A stretch of DNA of 64,000 bases, taken from NCBI GenBank assembly GCA_019459055.1, contig JAIBEI010000040.1, positions 22,505 to 86,504 of the forward strand, in the 5' to 3' direction. The position numbers and the translations under genes are program-made. The notes beneath the pieces are model-generated. The model saw only the letters and a list, made by a program, of their open reading frames with translations, did not search any database and was not told the origin of the DNA. This document shows, piece by piece, positions 48,813 through 59,421 of the stretch (position 1 is the stretch's first letter; every line of letters starts with the position of its first letter). This DNA comes from Thiobacillus sp. Lineage in GTDB: Bacteria > Pseudomonadota > Gammaproteobacteria > Burkholderiales > Thiobacillaceae.

Positions 48813-49983
48813 GCCGCGCAAGATCCTCACCCTCAACGCGATTTCCGCGCGCGGATTGGCGCGGCTGCCCGAGCATTACATCGTCGGCGGCGACATCGCC
48901 GATCCGGACGGCATCCTGGTGCGTTCTGCCAACATGCACGAGATGGACATTCCGGCCTCGGTGCGCGCGATCGCCCGCGCCGGTGCGGGCACCAACAACA
49001 TTCCGGTGAAGAAGCTGTCGGAGCGTGGGGTGCCGGTGTTCAATGCGCCGGGTGCCAACGCCAATGCGGTGAAGGAACTGGTGATCGCCGGCATGCTGAT
49101 GGGTGCGCGCAATCTGGTGCCGGCACTGAGGTTTGTCGAGGGCCTGTCCGGCACCGACGAGGAAATGCACAAGGCGACCGAGGCCGGCAAGAAGGCTTTT
49201 GCCGGCATGGAACTGCCGGGCCGCACGCTTGGCGTGATTGGCCTGGGCGCGATCGGCTCTTATGTTGCCGAAGCGGCGATCAAGCTTGGCATGAACGTGA
49301 TCGGTTTCGACCCCGCGATTACAGTGGATGCCGCGTGGCGGCTGCCGTCGCAGGTCAAGCGTGCGGAAAATGTCGAAGACGTGCTCCGCATGGCCGACTT
49401 CGTCACCCTGCATGTGCCGCTTATCGACGCCACCCGCAACCTCATCAACGTCCAGCGCCTTGGCGCGATGCGCCCCAACGCGGTGCTGCTGAATTTCGCG
49501 CGTGAAGGCGTGGTCGACAACGCCGCGGTGATCGAGGCGCTCGACGCCAAAAAACTGCAAGCCTACATCTGTGATTTTCCTGCGAATGCGTTGAAGGGCC
49601 ACGCCAAAGTGGTGGCGCTGCCGCACCTGGGCGCCTCTACCGAAGAGGCCGAGGAGAACTGCGCGGTGATGGTGGCCGAGCAGCTGGCCGACTATCTGGA
49701 AAACGGCAACATTCTCAATTCGGTCAACTTCCCCAACGTCAGCATGCCGCGCGAATCCGCGTACCGCATAGCGGTTGCCAATGCCAACGTGCCCAACATG
49801 GTGGGGCAGATTTCGTCTGTGCTGGCCGCCGCCGGGCTCAACATCCACAACATGGTCAACAAGTCCAAGGGCGACATGGCGTACACGCTGGTCGACGTCG
49901 ACAGCGCCGCGACCGACGCCGTCATGCAGCAGCTCTCCGCCATCGCGGGCGTGCTCGCGGTGCGCTATCTGCCCGCCGCCTGA
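48805..49983 (+). CDS. serA: D-3-phosphoglycerate dehydrogenase
   Basis: The protein has 392 residues. The NAD-binding motif [16 protein letters not shown], the [11 protein letters not shown] segment and the catalytic Arg/Glu/His region of the D-2-hydroxyacid dehydrogenases are visible, and a C-terminal ACT domain (about 315-392, [20 protein letters not shown]) supports serine feedback control. It makes phosphohydroxypyruvate, the substrate of the co-encoded SerC. Confidence 0.95.
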   Translation: MAEPRKILTLNAISARGLARLPEHYIVGGDIADPDGILVRSANMHEMDIPASVRAIARAGAGTNNIPVKKLSERGVPVFNAPGANANAVKELVIAGMLMGARNLVPALRFVEGLSGTDEEMHKATEAGKKAFAGMELPGRTLGVIGLGAIGSYVAEAAIKLGMNVIGFDPAITVDAAWRLPSQVKRAENVEDVLRMADFVTLHVPLIDATRNLINVQRLGAMRPNAVLLNFAREGVVDNAAVIEALDAKKLQAYICDFPANALKGHAKVVALPHLGASTEEAEENCAVMVAEQLADYLENGNILNSVNFPNVSMPRESAYRIAVANANVPNMVGQISSVLAAAGLNIHNMVNKSKGDMAYTLVDVDSAATDAVMQQLSAIAGVLAVRYLPAA

Positions 49984-49987
49984 CGCG

Positions 49988-51052
49988 ATGGATGAGGGAC
50001 TGAAGGCGCTACGCGCGCGCATCGACAGCATCGACGCCGCCGTCCTGCAACTGGTGTCGGAGCGCGCGGGCATCGCCCAGCAGGTCGGGCGTGCCAAGAA
50101 CGGCGAAAAGATCTACCGCCCGGAGCGCGAGGCGCAGATCGTGCGGCGCCTGCGCGAGGCCAACCCCGGGCCGCTGTCCGGCGACACCGTCGAGCGGCTG
50201 ATCCGCGAAATCATGTCGGCGTGTCGCGCAGTGGAAGTCATCACCCGCGTGGCCTACCTGGGGCCCGTCGGCACCTTCAGCCAGCAGGCCGTTTACAAGC
50301 ATTTCGGCCATGAGGTCGAGGCGCTGGCCGAGACCGACATCGATGCGTGCTTTCAGGCGGTGGAAACCGGGCGCGCCGATTTTGCCCTGGTGCCGGTGGA
50401 AAACTCGACCGAGGGAGCGATCGGCCGCACCCTCGATCTCATCGTCGAAAGCCCATTGAAGATCTGCGGCGAGGTGATGCTGCCGATCCACCAGACCCTG
50501 ATGCGCAAGCATGACGGCCTTGGCGGCATTCAACGGGTATATGGCCACGCGCAATCGCTCGCCCAGTGCCAGCAATGGCTCAGCCGCAATCTCCCCAGCG
50601 TCGAACGCGTCAGCGTGGTCAGCAACAGCGAAGGGGCGCGCCGTGCTGCCGCCGAGCCCGATGCCGTCACGCTGGGCTCGGAAACCGCCGCCGAACTGTA
50701 TGGCCTGACCGTGGTGGAAAAACGCGTCGAGGACGAGGCCAGCAACACCACGCGTTTTCTGGTGCTGGGACAGACCGATGCTGCGCCGTCCGGGCGCGAC
50801 AAGACCTCGCTGGTGATGGGCGCGCACAACCAGCCGGGCGCGGTGGTCAAACTGCTGCAGCCGCTCGCCGATGCAGGCATCTCCATGAGCAAGCTCGAAT
50901 CGCGCCCGGCGCGCTCGAGCAACTGGGAATATCTGTTCTTCGTCGTCTGCGAAGGCCACCGCGAGGACGCCAAACTGGCTGGCGCGCTGGCCGAAATCAA
51001 GGCGCGTGCCGCTTTCCTGAAAATTCTCGGCTCTTATCCCGCTGCATCGTGA
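49988..51052 (+). CDS. pheA: PheA, bifunctional chorismate mutase/prephenate dehydratase
   Basis: The protein has 354 residues. Residues 1-90 are an AroQ chorismate mutase (LRARIDSIDAAVLQLVSERA), residues about 92-270 prephenate dehydratase (AYLGPVGTFSQQA, then DFALVPVENSTEGAIG), and the end is an ACT domain with ESRP. It makes phenylpyruvate. It starts 4 bp after serA and overlaps hisC by four bases (GTGA). Confidence 0.97.
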   Translation: MDEGLKALRARIDSIDAAVLQLVSERAGIAQQVGRAKNGEKIYRPEREAQIVRRLREANPGPLSGDTVERLIREIMSACRAVEVITRVAYLGPVGTFSQQAVYKHFGHEVEALAETDIDACFQAVETGRADFALVPVENSTEGAIGRTLDLIVESPLKICGEVMLPIHQTLMRKHDGLGGIQRVYGHAQSLAQCQQWLSRNLPSVERVSVVSNSEGARRAAAEPDAVTLGSETAAELYGLTVVEKRVEDEASNTTRFLVLGQTDAAPSGRDKTSLVMGAHNQPGAVVKLLQPLADAGISMSKLESRPARSSNWEYLFFVVCEGHREDAKLAGALAEIKARAAFLKILGSYPAAS

Positions 51053-52146
51053 TTACCTGCTGTGACCTCGCGCCGCCACATGTGCGCGCGATTGCCCCAT
51101 ACCAGCCCGGCAAGCCCATTTCCGAACTCGCGCGTGAATTGGGTTTGGCCGAAGCCGACATCGTCAAGCTGGCGTCGAACGAAAATCCGCTCGGCCCCAG
51201 CCCGCTCGCGCTCGCCGCCGCACAGGACGCGCTGCACGACTTGGCGCTGTATCCCGATGGTGCCGGTTTTGCGCTGAAGGCAAAGCTGTCGGAAAAGTTT
51301 GGGGTCGCCGCGAACCAGATTGTGCTCAGCAATGGCTCTAATGATGTGCTGGACATGGCCGCGCGGGCCTTCCTGTCGCCGGGTACCTCTTCGGTGCACT
51401 CGGAGCATGCCTTCGCGGTCTATCCGATCGCTACGCAGACGGTTGGCGCCCAGAGCATCGTGGTGCCAGCGCGGGATTACGGCCACGACTTGGCCGCGAT
51501 GCGCGCGGCGATCCGCGACGATACGCGCGTTCTGTGGATTGCCAACCCCAACAACCCGACCGGCACCTTCCTGCCATGGGCGGAGATCGAGGCTTTCCTC
51601 GAAACCGTTCCGCCGCACGTGCTGGTGGTGCTGGACGAGGCCTACGGGGAATATCTGCCGCCGGCCGAGCGCTGCGACACTGCAGTCTGGCTGACGCGCT
51701 TTCCCAATCTGCTGATCAGCCGCACTTTTTCCAAGGCCTACGGGCTGGCCGGTCTGCGTGTCGGCTACGGCCTGGGGCATCCTGAAGTCATCGATCTGCT
51801 CAACCGCGTGCGTCACCCCTTCAATGTCAATCTGCCCGCGCTCGCCGCCGCCGAGGCCGCGCTCGACGACGCCGAGTTCCTCGCGCGCAGCTATGCGCTG
51901 AATGCCGCCGGCATGGCGCAGCTGGTGGCCGGGCTGGCCGAACTGGGAATCGAGACGGTGCCGTCGAAAGGCAATTTCCTGCTGGCGAAAGTCGGCGACG
52001 CCGCGCGCATCAACACCGAATTGCTGAAGCGCGGCGTCATCGTGCGCCCGGTGGCCAATTACGGCTTGCCCGAATTCCTGCGCGTGTCGGTCGGTCTGGC
52101 CGGACAGAACGCCCGCTTCCTTGGCGCATTGAAAGCCTGCCTGTGA
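51049..52146 (+). CDS. hisC: HisC, histidinol-phosphate/aromatic aminotransferase
   Basis: The protein has 365 residues from the GTG at 51049, which overlaps the pheA stop. The motif KLASNENPLGPSP, the WIANPNNPTGTF segment and PLP lysine in ISRTFSKAYGLAGLRVGY identify a HisC-type class I aminotransferase. Between pheA and tyrA it probably also transaminates phenylpyruvate and 4-hydroxyphenylpyruvate. Confidence 0.95.
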   Translation: MITCCDLAPPHVRAIAPYQPGKPISELARELGLAEADIVKLASNENPLGPSPLALAAAQDALHDLALYPDGAGFALKAKLSEKFGVAANQIVLSNGSNDVLDMAARAFLSPGTSSVHSEHAFAVYPIATQTVGAQSIVVPARDYGHDLAAMRAAIRDDTRVLWIANPNNPTGTFLPWAEIEAFLETVPPHVLVVLDEAYGEYLPPAERCDTAVWLTRFPNLLISRTFSKAYGLAGLRVGYGLGHPEVIDLLNRVRHPFNVNLPALAAAEAALDDAEFLARSYALNAAGMAQLVAGLAELGIETVPSKGNFLLAKVGDAARINTELLKRGVIVRPVANYGLPEFLRVSVGLAGQNARFLGALKACL

Positions 52147-53009
52147 TCGTCGACACGCTTGCCATCGTCGGCACCGGCCTGATCGGCGGCTCCTTTTCAC
52201 TGGCTTTGAAACAGGCCGGTGCGGTGCGCGAGGTGGTGGGGGTCGGCCGCAGTCCGGCGCGGCTCACCGTCGCACGCGAGCTTGGCCTGATCGACCGCGC
52301 GGTCGACTGGGCCGGGGCCGGCCAGGCCGACTGCATCCTGCTGGCGCTGCCGGTGGGCGAGACCGAAGCCGTACTGAAAAATCTCGCGCCGCATCTGAAG
52401 GCCGGCACCATCGTCACCGACGCCGGCAGCACCAAGGCCAACGTGGTCGCGGCGGCGCGCGCGGCGCTCGGTGCGCGGGCCGCCGATTTTGTGCCCGGCC
52501 ATCCGATCGCCGGCTCCGAGCAGAGCGGCCCCGGCGCCGCGCGTGCCGATCTGTACCAGGGCAAAAAAGTGGTGCTGACGCCGCAGGCGGACACCCGCGC
52601 CGACGCGCTCGCCACCGTGTGGGCGCTGTGGGAGGCGGCCGGGGCGCAGGTCGAAACGCTGGACGCCGCGCAGCACGACCGCGTGTTTGCCGCGGTGAGC
52701 CACCTGCCGCATCTGGCCGCGTTCGCGCTGGTGGACGAACTGGCGCAGCGCGCCGACGGCGACACCTTCTTCCGCTTTGCCGCCAGCGGCTTTCGCGATT
52801 TCACCCGCATCGCCGGCTCCGCGCCCGAGATGTGGCGCGACATTGCGCTGGCGAACCGCGAGGCGGTGCTGGCCGAACTGGACGCCTATGTCGCCGCGCT
52901 GCAATCGCTGCGCCAGGCCGTGGCCGGGGAAGACGCCGATGCCTTGCTGAAGCTGTTTTCGCGCGCCCGCAACGCGCGTGAGAACTGGATGAAAAAACAG
53001 GATTCTTGA
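52143..53009 (+). CDS. tyrA: TyrA, prephenate/arogenate dehydrogenase
   Basis: The protein has 288 residues from the GTG at 52143. The NAD(P) site [26 protein letters not shown] and the catalytic [11 protein letters not shown] segment are those of TyrA. It leads to tyrosine. It overlaps hisC by four bases and aroA by one (TGATG). Confidence 0.96.
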   Translation: MIVDTLAIVGTGLIGGSFSLALKQAGAVREVVGVGRSPARLTVARELGLIDRAVDWAGAGQADCILLALPVGETEAVLKNLAPHLKAGTIVTDAGSTKANVVAAARAALGARAADFVPGHPIAGSEQSGPGAARADLYQGKKVVLTPQADTRADALATVWALWEAAGAQVETLDAAQHDRVFAAVSHLPHLAAFALVDELAQRADGDTFFRFAASGFRDFTRIAGSAPEMWRDIALANREAVLAELDAYVAALQSLRQAVAGEDADALLKLFSRARNARENWMKKQDS

Positions 53010-54301
53010 TGGAATTTCTCGACTTGCCCGCATGCAGCGTGGCGCGCGGCACGGTGCGCCTGCCCGGCTCCAAAAGCATTTCCAACCGCGTGCTGCTGCT
53101 GGCGGCGCTGGCCGACGGCGTGACCGAAGTCTACGACCTGCTCGATTCCGACGACACGCGTCACATGCTGGCGGCGCTGCGCACGCTGGGCGTCGGGGTT
53201 GAGGATTGCGGCGCCAATCACTGGCGCATCGGCGGCGTCGGCGGCGCTTTCCCGATCAAGCAGGCCGAACTTTTCCTGGGCAACGCGGGCACGGCTTTCC
53301 GCCCGCTGACCGCCGCGCTGGCGCTGTCCGGCGGCGACTATGTGCTGAAAGGCATCGCGCGCATGCACGAGCGGCCGATCGGCGATCTGGTCGATGCGCT
53401 GAGGCAGCTCGGGGCGCAGATCGACTACCTCGGAAAACCCGGATTTCCGCCGCTGCATGTCCATCCGGCGATGCCCGCCGGCGACCGCGCGCAGGTGCGC
53501 GGCAACGTGTCGAGCCAGTTTCTCACCGGCCTGCTGATGGCGCTGCCACTGCGTCAGAAGGCCACTACGGTGGAGGTCGACGGCGAACTGATTTCCAAGC
53601 CCTACATCGGCATCACGCTGGCTATGCTGCGCCGTTTCGGCGTCGAGGTGGCGCAGGACGGCTGGGCACGTTTCACGGTGGCGGCCGATGTGCGCTACCA
53701 CAGCCCGGGTGAGATCTACGTCGAGGGCGATGCCTCGTCGGCGTCGTACTTCCTGGCCGCAGGCGCCATCGGCGGCGGCCCGGTGCGGGTGGAGGGCGTC
53801 GGCGCCGACAGCGTGCAGGGCGACGTGCGCTTTGCCGATGCGCTGGCGCTGATGGGCGCGCGGATCGAGATGGGGCCGAACTGGATCGAGGCGCGTTCTC
53901 CCAAAGCGGGCCGCCTCAAAGCAATCGACCTCGACTGCAACGCCATTCCCGACGCCGCGATGACGCTGGCGGTGGCGGCGCTGTTCGCCGACGGCGTCAC
54001 CACGCTCCGGAACATCGCCAGCTGGCGGGTGAAGGAAACCGACCGCATCGCCGCGATGGCGACCGAACTGCGCAAGGTCGGCGCGACGGTGGAAGAGGGC
54101 GCGGATTACCTCCGCATCACCCCGCCTCACGCCTCACGCCTCACCCCTCACGCGATAATCGACACCTACGACGACCACCGCATGGCGATGTGCCTGTCGC
54201 TGGTGACGCTCGGCGGCGTGCCGCTGAGGATCAACGACCCGGCATGCGTGAACAAGACCTTCCCGACATATTTCAAGATTTTTGCAGGGATTGCCCAATG
54301 A
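53009..54301 (+). CDS. aroA: AroA, EPSP synthase (3-phosphoshikimate 1-carboxyvinyltransferase)
   Basis: The protein has 430 residues from the ATG at 53009. The motifs [33 protein letters not shown] and [14 protein letters not shown] identify class I EPSP synthase. Near residues 372-381 the sequence [19 protein letters not shown] comes from four heptamers (GCCTCAC three times, CCCTCAC once, 54124-54151) in a loop that varies in length between species. It overlaps cmk by ATGA. Confidence 0.97.
   Translation: MEFLDLPACSVARGTVRLPGSKSISNRVLLLAALADGVTEVYDLLDSDDTRHMLAALRTLGVGVEDCGANHWRIGGVGGAFPIKQAELFLGNAGTAFRPLTAALALSGGDYVLKGIARMHERPIGDLVDALRQLGAQIDYLGKPGFPPLHVHPAMPAGDRAQVRGNVSSQFLTGLLMALPLRQKATTVEVDGELISKPYIGITLAMLRRFGVEVAQDGWARFTVAADVRYHSPGEIYVEGDASSASYFLAAGAIGGGPVRVEGVGADSVQGDVRFADALALMGARIEMGPNWIEARSPKAGRLKAIDLDCNAIPDAAMTLAVAALFADGVTTLRNIASWRVKETDRIAAMATELRKVGATVEEGADYLRITPPHASRLTPHAIIDTYDDHRMAMCLSLVTLGGVPLRINDPACVNKTFPTYFKIFAGIAQ
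54124..54151. repeat. Heptamer tandem repeat inside aroA
   Basis: The units are GCCTCAC at 54124, 54131 and 54138, then CCCTCAC at 54145. The tract codes for part of a loop of EPSP synthase. It is related to the tracts at 54314-54334, 7830-7850 and 58692-58705. Confidence 0.85.
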
Positions 54302-55002
54302 CGCGTTCCGCACCCCGCACGCCTCACCCCTCACCCGTAATTGCCATCGACGGCCCCTCGGCCTCGGGCAAGGGCACCGTCGCCGAGCGCGTGGCGATGG
54401 CACTCGGCTTTCATTTCCTCGACAGCGGCGCGCTCTACCGGCTGACTGCGCTGTCGGCGATGAAGCATGGCGTGGCGCTCGATGATGAGGCGGGCGTGGC
54501 GGCGCTGGCGGCGAAGTTGCCCGCAACCTTCCATGACGGCGCGGTGTGGCTGGCGGAGGAAAACGTCACCGACGCCATCCGTGCCGAATCGGTGGGCGAG
54601 GGCGCGTCGAAAGTGGCGGCGCTGCCGGCGGTGCGCGCGGCGCTGCTCGACCGCCAGCGCGCCTACCTCCAGGCCCCCGGCCTGGTGGCCGACGGCCGCG
54701 ACATGGGCACCGTGGTGTTCCCGGACGCGGTCGCCAAGGTCTTTCTCACCGCCTCTGCCTCCGCGCGCGCGGAACGTCGGTATAAGCAGTTGATCGAGAA
54801 GGGAAACCCTGCTAATCTCTCGGCCCTTGTTGCTGATATGCAGGCGCGCGATGCGCGCGACACGGCCCGCGCCGTGGCGCCGCTCAAACCCGCAGCCGAT
54901 GCGCTGTTGCTCGATACGACCCATATGGGCATCGAGACGGCGGTGCAGAAGGTGCTGGCGCACTATGATTTGTGCAAGGCCCGCAGCAAACAAGGTAATT
55001 GA
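54298..55002 (+). CDS. cmk: Cmk, cytidylate kinase
   Basis: The protein has 234 residues. The P-loop is [17 protein letters not shown], with the CMP-binding [11 protein letters not shown] and [13 protein letters not shown]. It phosphorylates CMP and dCMP. The N-terminus [13 protein letters not shown] is longer than usual; most of it is encoded by heptamers CCCGCAC, GCCTCAC and CCCTCAC (54314-54334), so a repeat appears to have been taken into the gene. Confidence 0.96.
   Translation: MTRSAPRTPHPSPVIAIDGPSASGKGTVAERVAMALGFHFLDSGALYRLTALSAMKHGVALDDEAGVAALAAKLPATFHDGAVWLAEENVTDAIRAESVGEGASKVAALPAVRAALLDRQRAYLQAPGLVADGRDMGTVVFPDAVAKVFLTASASARAERRYKQLIEKGNPANLSALVADMQARDARDTARAVAPLKPAADALLLDTTHMGIETAVQKVLAHYDLCKARSKQGN
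54314..54334. repeat. Heptamer tandem repeat at the 5' end of cmk
   Basis: The units are CCCGCAC, GCCTCAC and CCCTCAC in tandem, 163 bp downstream of the closely related tract in aroA. They supply part of the extra N-terminal residues of cytidylate kinase. Confidence 0.8.
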
Positions 55003-55085
55003 TGTATGAGTCCCGTGTCAGCCCTGCGCCCGCAGGCTGGCGATGTGCAACCAACCCCGTCCTCACCGACGGACTGAAGGTTTTA

Positions 55086-56810
55086 ATGTCTACTGCTACC
55101 GCTACTTCCGCCCCCGCTTCGATGGAAAGTTTTGCCGACCTGTTCGAGGAATCCCTGGTTCACCAGGAAATGCGTCAGGGTGAAGTCATCACCGCTGAAA
55201 TCATCGACATCGACAGCAATTTCGTGACCGTGAATGCCGGCCTCAAATCCGAGAGCCTGATTCCGGTTGAAGAGTTCAAGAACGATCTGGGCGAAATCGA
55301 AGCCAAGATCGGTGATTTTGTCGCGGTCGCCATCGAGTCGATCGAAGACGGCTTCGGCGCGACCAAGCTGTCGCGCGAGCGCGCCAAGAAACTGGCCGCA
55401 TGGCTGGATCTGGAAGCCGCGATGAACGAAGGCCGGATCGTCACCGGCATGGTGCAGGGCAAGGTCAAGGGCGGTTTGACGGTGCTGGTGGGCGGCCTGC
55501 GCGCCTTCCTGCCGGGTTCGCTGGTGGACATGCGTCCGGTCAAGGACACCACGCCCTACGAATACAAGGAAATGGAATTCAAGGTCATCAAGCTCGACCG
55601 CAAGCGCAACAACGTGGTGGTGTCGCGCCGCGCCGTGCTGGAAGAGACCATGGGTGCCGATCGCGAAGCGATGATGGAGAACCTGAAGGAAGGCTCCATC
55701 GTCAAGGGCGTGGTCAAGAACATCACCGACTACGGCGCGTTCGTGGACCTGGGCGGCATCGACGGCCTGCTGCACATCACCGACATGGCCTGGCGCCGCG
55801 TCAAGCATCCGTCCGAAGTGGTGCACGTCGGCCAGGAACTGGAAGCCAAGATTCTGCGCTACGACACCGAGAAGAACCGCGTTTCGCTCGGCATCAAGCA
55901 GCTGGGTGACGATCCGTGGGTCGGCATCGCGCGCCGCTATCCGAAAGGCACGCGCATGTTCGGCAAGGTCGCGAACCTGACCGACTACGGCGCGTTCGTC
56001 GAGATCGAGGAAGGCATCGAAGGCCTGGTTCACGTCTCCGAAATGGACTGGACCAACAAGAACGTCAGCCCCTCGAAGATGGTGCAGCTGGGCGACGAGG
56101 TCGAAGTCATGGTGCTCGACATCGACGAGGACAAGCGCCGCATCTCGCTGGGCATGAAGCAGTGCAAGTCCAACCCGTGGGAAGATTTCGCGATCAGTCA
56201 CAAGAAGGGCGACAAGGTCGGCGGCGCAATCAAGTCGATCACCGACTTCGGCGTGTTCATCGGCCTGCCCGGCGGCATCGACGGCCTGGTTCACCTGTCC
56301 GACCTGTCGTGGAGCCTGCCCGGCGAAGAAGCCGTGCGCAACTTCCGCAAGGGCCAGGACGTCGAGGCCGTGGTGCTGGGGATTGACCTCGAGCGTGAGC
56401 GCATTTCGCTCGGCATCAAGCAGCTCGAAGGCGACCCGCTGACCAGCTACGCAACGGGCCACGAGAAGGGCAGCATCGTCAAGGGCACCATCAAGACCGT
56501 GGAAGCCAAGGGCGCCACCGTGCAGCTGGACAGCGACATGGAAGGCTACCTGCGCGCATCCGAAGTCTCGCGCGACCGCGTCGAAGACATGCGCACCCAC
56601 TACAAGGAAGGCGACGAAATCGAAGCCATGATCATCAACGTCGATCGCAAGAATCGCGTGATCAACCTGTCGATCAAGGCCAAGGACATGACCGAGCAGG
56701 ATTCGGCGATGAAGAAACTCGCTGCCGACTCCGCAGCGGCCGCCACGGGTTCGACCAACCTCGGCGCGCTGCTGAAGGCCAAGCTCGAAAACAAGAGCGC
56801 CGAGCAGTAA
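55086..56810 (+). CDS. rpsA: RpsA, 30S ribosomal protein S1
   Basis: The protein has 574 residues from the ATG at 55086 (the open frame extends upstream to 54999, but this start gives the usual S1 N-terminus, [11 protein letters not shown]). Six S1 RNA-binding domains follow, with repeated [24 protein letters not shown] signatures at about 195, 280 and 367. It brings mRNA to the 30S subunit. The order cmk-rpsA-ihfB is the common proteobacterial one. Confidence 0.98.
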   Translation: MSTATATSAPASMESFADLFEESLVHQEMRQGEVITAEIIDIDSNFVTVNAGLKSESLIPVEEFKNDLGEIEAKIGDFVAVAIESIEDGFGATKLSRERAKKLAAWLDLEAAMNEGRIVTGMVQGKVKGGLTVLVGGLRAFLPGSLVDMRPVKDTTPYEYKEMEFKVIKLDRKRNNVVVSRRAVLEETMGADREAMMENLKEGSIVKGVVKNITDYGAFVDLGGIDGLLHITDMAWRRVKHPSEVVHVGQELEAKILRYDTEKNRVSLGIKQLGDDPWVGIARRYPKGTRMFGKVANLTDYGAFVEIEEGIEGLVHVSEMDWTNKNVSPSKMVQLGDEVEVMVLDIDEDKRRISLGMKQCKSNPWEDFAISHKKGDKVGGAIKSITDFGVFIGLPGGIDGLVHLSDLSWSLPGEEAVRNFRKGQDVEAVVLGIDLERERISLGIKQLEGDPLTSYATGHEKGSIVKGTIKTVEAKGATVQLDSDMEGYLRASEVSRDRVEDMRTHYKEGDEIEAMIINVDRKNRVINLSIKAKDMTEQDSAMKKLAADSAAAATGSTNLGALLKAKLENKSAEQ

Positions 56811-56813
56811 TCC

Positions 56814-57098
56814 ATGACCAAGTCCGAGCTGATTGCTCAACTCGCGGCGCGGCATTCGCAATTTTCGGTTGCGGATATCGAGATGGCGGTGAAAACGATC
56901 CTCGACGCGCTGGCGAAAAACCTGTCGCGCGGCGAACGGATCGAAATCCGCGGCTTTGGCAGCTTCAGCCTGAGCTTCCGTCCCGCCCGCCTCGGGCGCA
57001 ATCCCAAGTCGGGCGAGCGCGTGCAGGTGCCGGCCAAGTATGTGCCGCACTTCAAGGCTGGCAAGGAGTTGCGCGACCGGGTGGATTTTCCGCTCTGA
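56814..57098 (+). CDS. ihfB: IhfB, integration host factor beta subunit
   Basis: The protein has 94 residues. The HU/IHF fold is shown by [31 protein letters not shown] and [12 protein letters not shown], where the Pro intercalates in bent DNA. It begins 3 bp after rpsA. IHF also assists looping at sigma-54 promoters such as those of the nif genes in this window. Confidence 0.97.
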   Translation: MTKSELIAQLAARHSQFSVADIEMAVKTILDALAKNLSRGERIEIRGFGSFSLSFRPARLGRNPKSGERVQVPAKYVPHFKAGKELRDRVDFPL

Positions 57099-57118
57099 GT
57101 TCTCGTGTAAGGCAAGTG

Positions 57119-57150
57119 AAAACGGCGCGTTGAGCGCCGTTTTCTTTTTT
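57119..57150 (+). terminator. Rho-independent terminator after ihfB
   Basis: AAAACGGCGC, loop GTTGA, GCGCCGTTTT followed by CTTTTTT forms a strong hairpin with a U-run 20 bp after the ihfB stop. Confidence 0.9.
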
Positions 57151-57212
57151 ATCGCCACTTTTTGAAGTTGGCCTGCAAAGGTAGAATGGACGCCACTCTG
57201 ACGCGATCAACC

Positions 57213-57518
57213 ATGAAAAATCTCACACATTATCTGGGGCTGGCGGCGAAATTGCTGGTGTTCCTGCTGGTGCTGGGCTTTGCCCTGAAAAACAGCCATA
57301 GCGTCACGTTCTATTCCTACCTGGAGTATGTGTGGCAGGCCCCGCTGATTGTCATGCTGGGGCTGGCGTTCATGCTCGGTGCACTGACCGGCGTGCTGGC
57401 CTTGCTGCCGGCCCTGTTCCGCCTGCGGCGTGAGCTTTCCCTCAGGCCCCCGATGGCCGGGGCGGACAGCACGACGATGATGCGGACCGACATACCGACC
57501 GACATGTCAGGCGTCTGA
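57213..57518 (+). CDS. lapA: LapA, lipopolysaccharide assembly protein A (DUF1049)
   Basis: The protein has 101 residues with two membrane helices (about 8-30 and 42-68) and the DUF1049 pattern FALKNSHSVTFYSYLEY. With LapB it controls LpxC turnover and LPS assembly. A short linker separates it from lapB. Confidence 0.88.
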   Translation: MKNLTHYLGLAAKLLVFLLVLGFALKNSHSVTFYSYLEYVWQAPLIVMLGLAFMLGALTGVLALLPALFRLRRELSLRPPMAGADSTTMMRTDIPTDMSGV

Positions 57519-57524
57519 CGCGCC

Positions 57525-58691
57525 ATGGAATTCGAGTTTTGGTGGCTGCTGGCGTTCCCCCTGTTTTTCGTGCTGGGCTGGCTGGCGGCGCGGATCGACA
57601 TTCGCCAGGTGGTGACCGAATCGCGCGCGCTGCCCAATTCGTATTTTCGCGGGCTGAATTTCCTGCTCAACGAGCAGCCGGACAAGGCCATCGAAGCCTT
57701 TCTCGAAGTCGTCAAACTCGAACCCCAGACCATCGACCTGCACTTTGCGCTGGGCGGCCTGTTTCGCCGTCGCGGCGAACTCGACCGCGCCATCCGCATG
57801 CACGAAAACCTGCTTGAGCGCGAAGGCCTGGCCGAAGACCAGCGTCTGCGCGCGATGAGCGAACTGGGGCAGGATTATCTGAAGGCCGGGCTGCTCGACC
57901 GTGCCGAGCAGGTGTTCGGCAAGCTGCTGGAAACCTCGCAGCATGGACTGGCGCGCACCTATCTGCTGGAAATCTACGTACAGGAAAAGGATTGGCAGAA
58001 GGCCATCGACGCGGCACGTCTGCTGGAGAAGGACACCAGCAAGCCGCTCAATGCCGACATCGCCCACTTTTTCTGCGAACTGGCGCTGCTGGAGTCGGCG
58101 AAAGGCAATCCCGACGTGGCTGCGGCGCACCTGCGGCAGGCACTCCTGGCCAACCGGCAGTCGGTTCGCGCCAATCTCATGGCGGGCGATCTCGACGCGG
58201 CAGCAGGACGCCACGAAGCCGCGATTGCCGACTGGCGCCTGGTTGAAACGCAGAACACGGCGCACATGGCGCTGGTGGTGGATCGCGTGCTCGGCAGCTA
58301 TCGCCAGCTGGGGCGGCTGGCAGAAGGCGTGCAGTGGCTGCGCGCGCTGTATACCAGGCAGCCGTCGCAGGATGTATTCAACGCCCTCTATCTGGCGGTG
58401 TCTGAAACTGACGGCGCGGTGGCAGCCCGCCAGCTGGCGCGCGAGGAGTTGCGGCGCAACCCGACCCTGCGCACGCTGGATCGCCTGCTGGAGGCCGAAC
58501 TTATCGACGCCAGCTCCGAACAGCGCGAGTTGCTGCAGGTGGAAAAAAGTCTGGTGGCGTCGCACAGCCAGCGCATGATGCGCTACCAGTGCGGCAGCTG
58601 CGGATTCAAGGCGAAGCAATTCTTCTGGCGCTGCCCGGCGTGCGGGCGCTGGGATAGCTTCGACCCCGAGCGACGCGAGAGCGAAAATTGA
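57525..58691 (+). CDS. lapB: LapB, LPS assembly TPR protein
   Basis: The protein has 388 residues. An N-terminal membrane helix (FWWLLAFPLFFVLGWLAARI) is followed by TPR repeats and a C-terminal rubredoxin-like knuckle (CGSCGFKAKQFFWRCPACGRW) that binds metal. LapB brings LpxC to FtsH and helps coordinate LPS supply. Confidence 0.95.
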   Translation: MEFEFWWLLAFPLFFVLGWLAARIDIRQVVTESRALPNSYFRGLNFLLNEQPDKAIEAFLEVVKLEPQTIDLHFALGGLFRRRGELDRAIRMHENLLEREGLAEDQRLRAMSELGQDYLKAGLLDRAEQVFGKLLETSQHGLARTYLLEIYVQEKDWQKAIDAARLLEKDTSKPLNADIAHFFCELALLESAKGNPDVAAAHLRQALLANRQSVRANLMAGDLDAAAGRHEAAIADWRLVETQNTAHMALVVDRVLGSYRQLGRLAEGVQWLRALYTRQPSQDVFNALYLAVSETDGAVAARQLAREELRRNPTLRTLDRLLEAELIDASSEQRELLQVEKSLVASHSQRMMRYQCGSCGFKAKQFFWRCPACGRWDSFDPERRESEN

Positions 58692-58705
58692 GTCAGGGGT
58701 CAGGG
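58692..58705. repeat. Paired heptamer GTCAGGG between lapB and pyrF
   Basis: Two perfect copies of GTCAGGG (reverse complement CCCTGAC) fill part of the 22-bp gap. They belong to the same CCTNANN-type heptamer family as the other tracts in the window. Confidence 0.7.
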
Positions 58706-58713
58706 AATAATGG

Positions 58714-59409
58714 ATGACGCATAAGATTATCGTGGCGCTGGATTTCGCTGACGCGGAGTCGGCGCTGGCGCTGGTGGCGCGGCTGGATCCGGCTTTGTGC
58801 CGGCTCAAGGTGGGCAAGGAGCTGTTCACAGCGGCGGGGCCGGATCTGGTGCGGACGCTGGTCGCGCGCGGTTTCGAGGTTTTCCTCGACCTGAAATTCC
58901 ACGACATTCCCAACACCGTGGCCGCGGCATGTCGGGCAGCGGCTGGGCTGGGGGTGTGGATGCTGAATGTCCACGCCTCGGGCGGACGCCGCATGATGAC
59001 GGCGGCGCAGGCAGCGCTGGCGGATCTGCCGAAACCGCCGCTCCTGATCGCGGTGACGGTGCTGACCAGCATGAGCGCCGAGGACCTGGGGGAAGTCGGC
59101 ATTTCCGCTGCGCCTGCCGACCAGGTATTGCGTCTGGCGCGCCTGGCGCACGCCTGCAAACTCGATGGCGTGGTCTGTTCGGCGCAGGAGGCCGCCATGC
59201 TGCGCGCCGAGTTGGGCGTGGGTTTCCGCCTGGTGACGCCTGGCATCCGCCCGGCAGGTTTTGATGCGGGTGACCAGCGCCGCGTGATGACGCCGGCCGA
59301 GGCCTTGCGCGCCGGCGCGACCGACCTGGTGATCGGGCGCCCGGTCACGGCCGCAGCCGATCCGCTGGCCGCACTCGAACGGATTCAATCCGACATACAG
59401 AATACCTAG
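58714..59409 (+). CDS. pyrF: PyrF, orotidine 5'-phosphate decarboxylase
   Basis: The protein has 231 residues. The catalytic [14 protein letters not shown] motif, [12 protein letters not shown] start and [18 protein letters not shown] loop are those of PyrF. It makes UMP. Confidence 0.97.
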   Translation: MTHKIIVALDFADAESALALVARLDPALCRLKVGKELFTAAGPDLVRTLVARGFEVFLDLKFHDIPNTVAAACRAAAGLGVWMLNVHASGGRRMMTAAQAALADLPKPPLLIAVTVLTSMSAEDLGEVGISAAPADQVLRLARLAHACKLDGVVCSAQEAAMLRAELGVGFRLVTPGIRPAGFDAGDQRRVMTPAEALRAGATDLVIGRPVTAAADPLAALERIQSDIQNT

Positions 59410-59421
59410 GGAGAAGACGCT

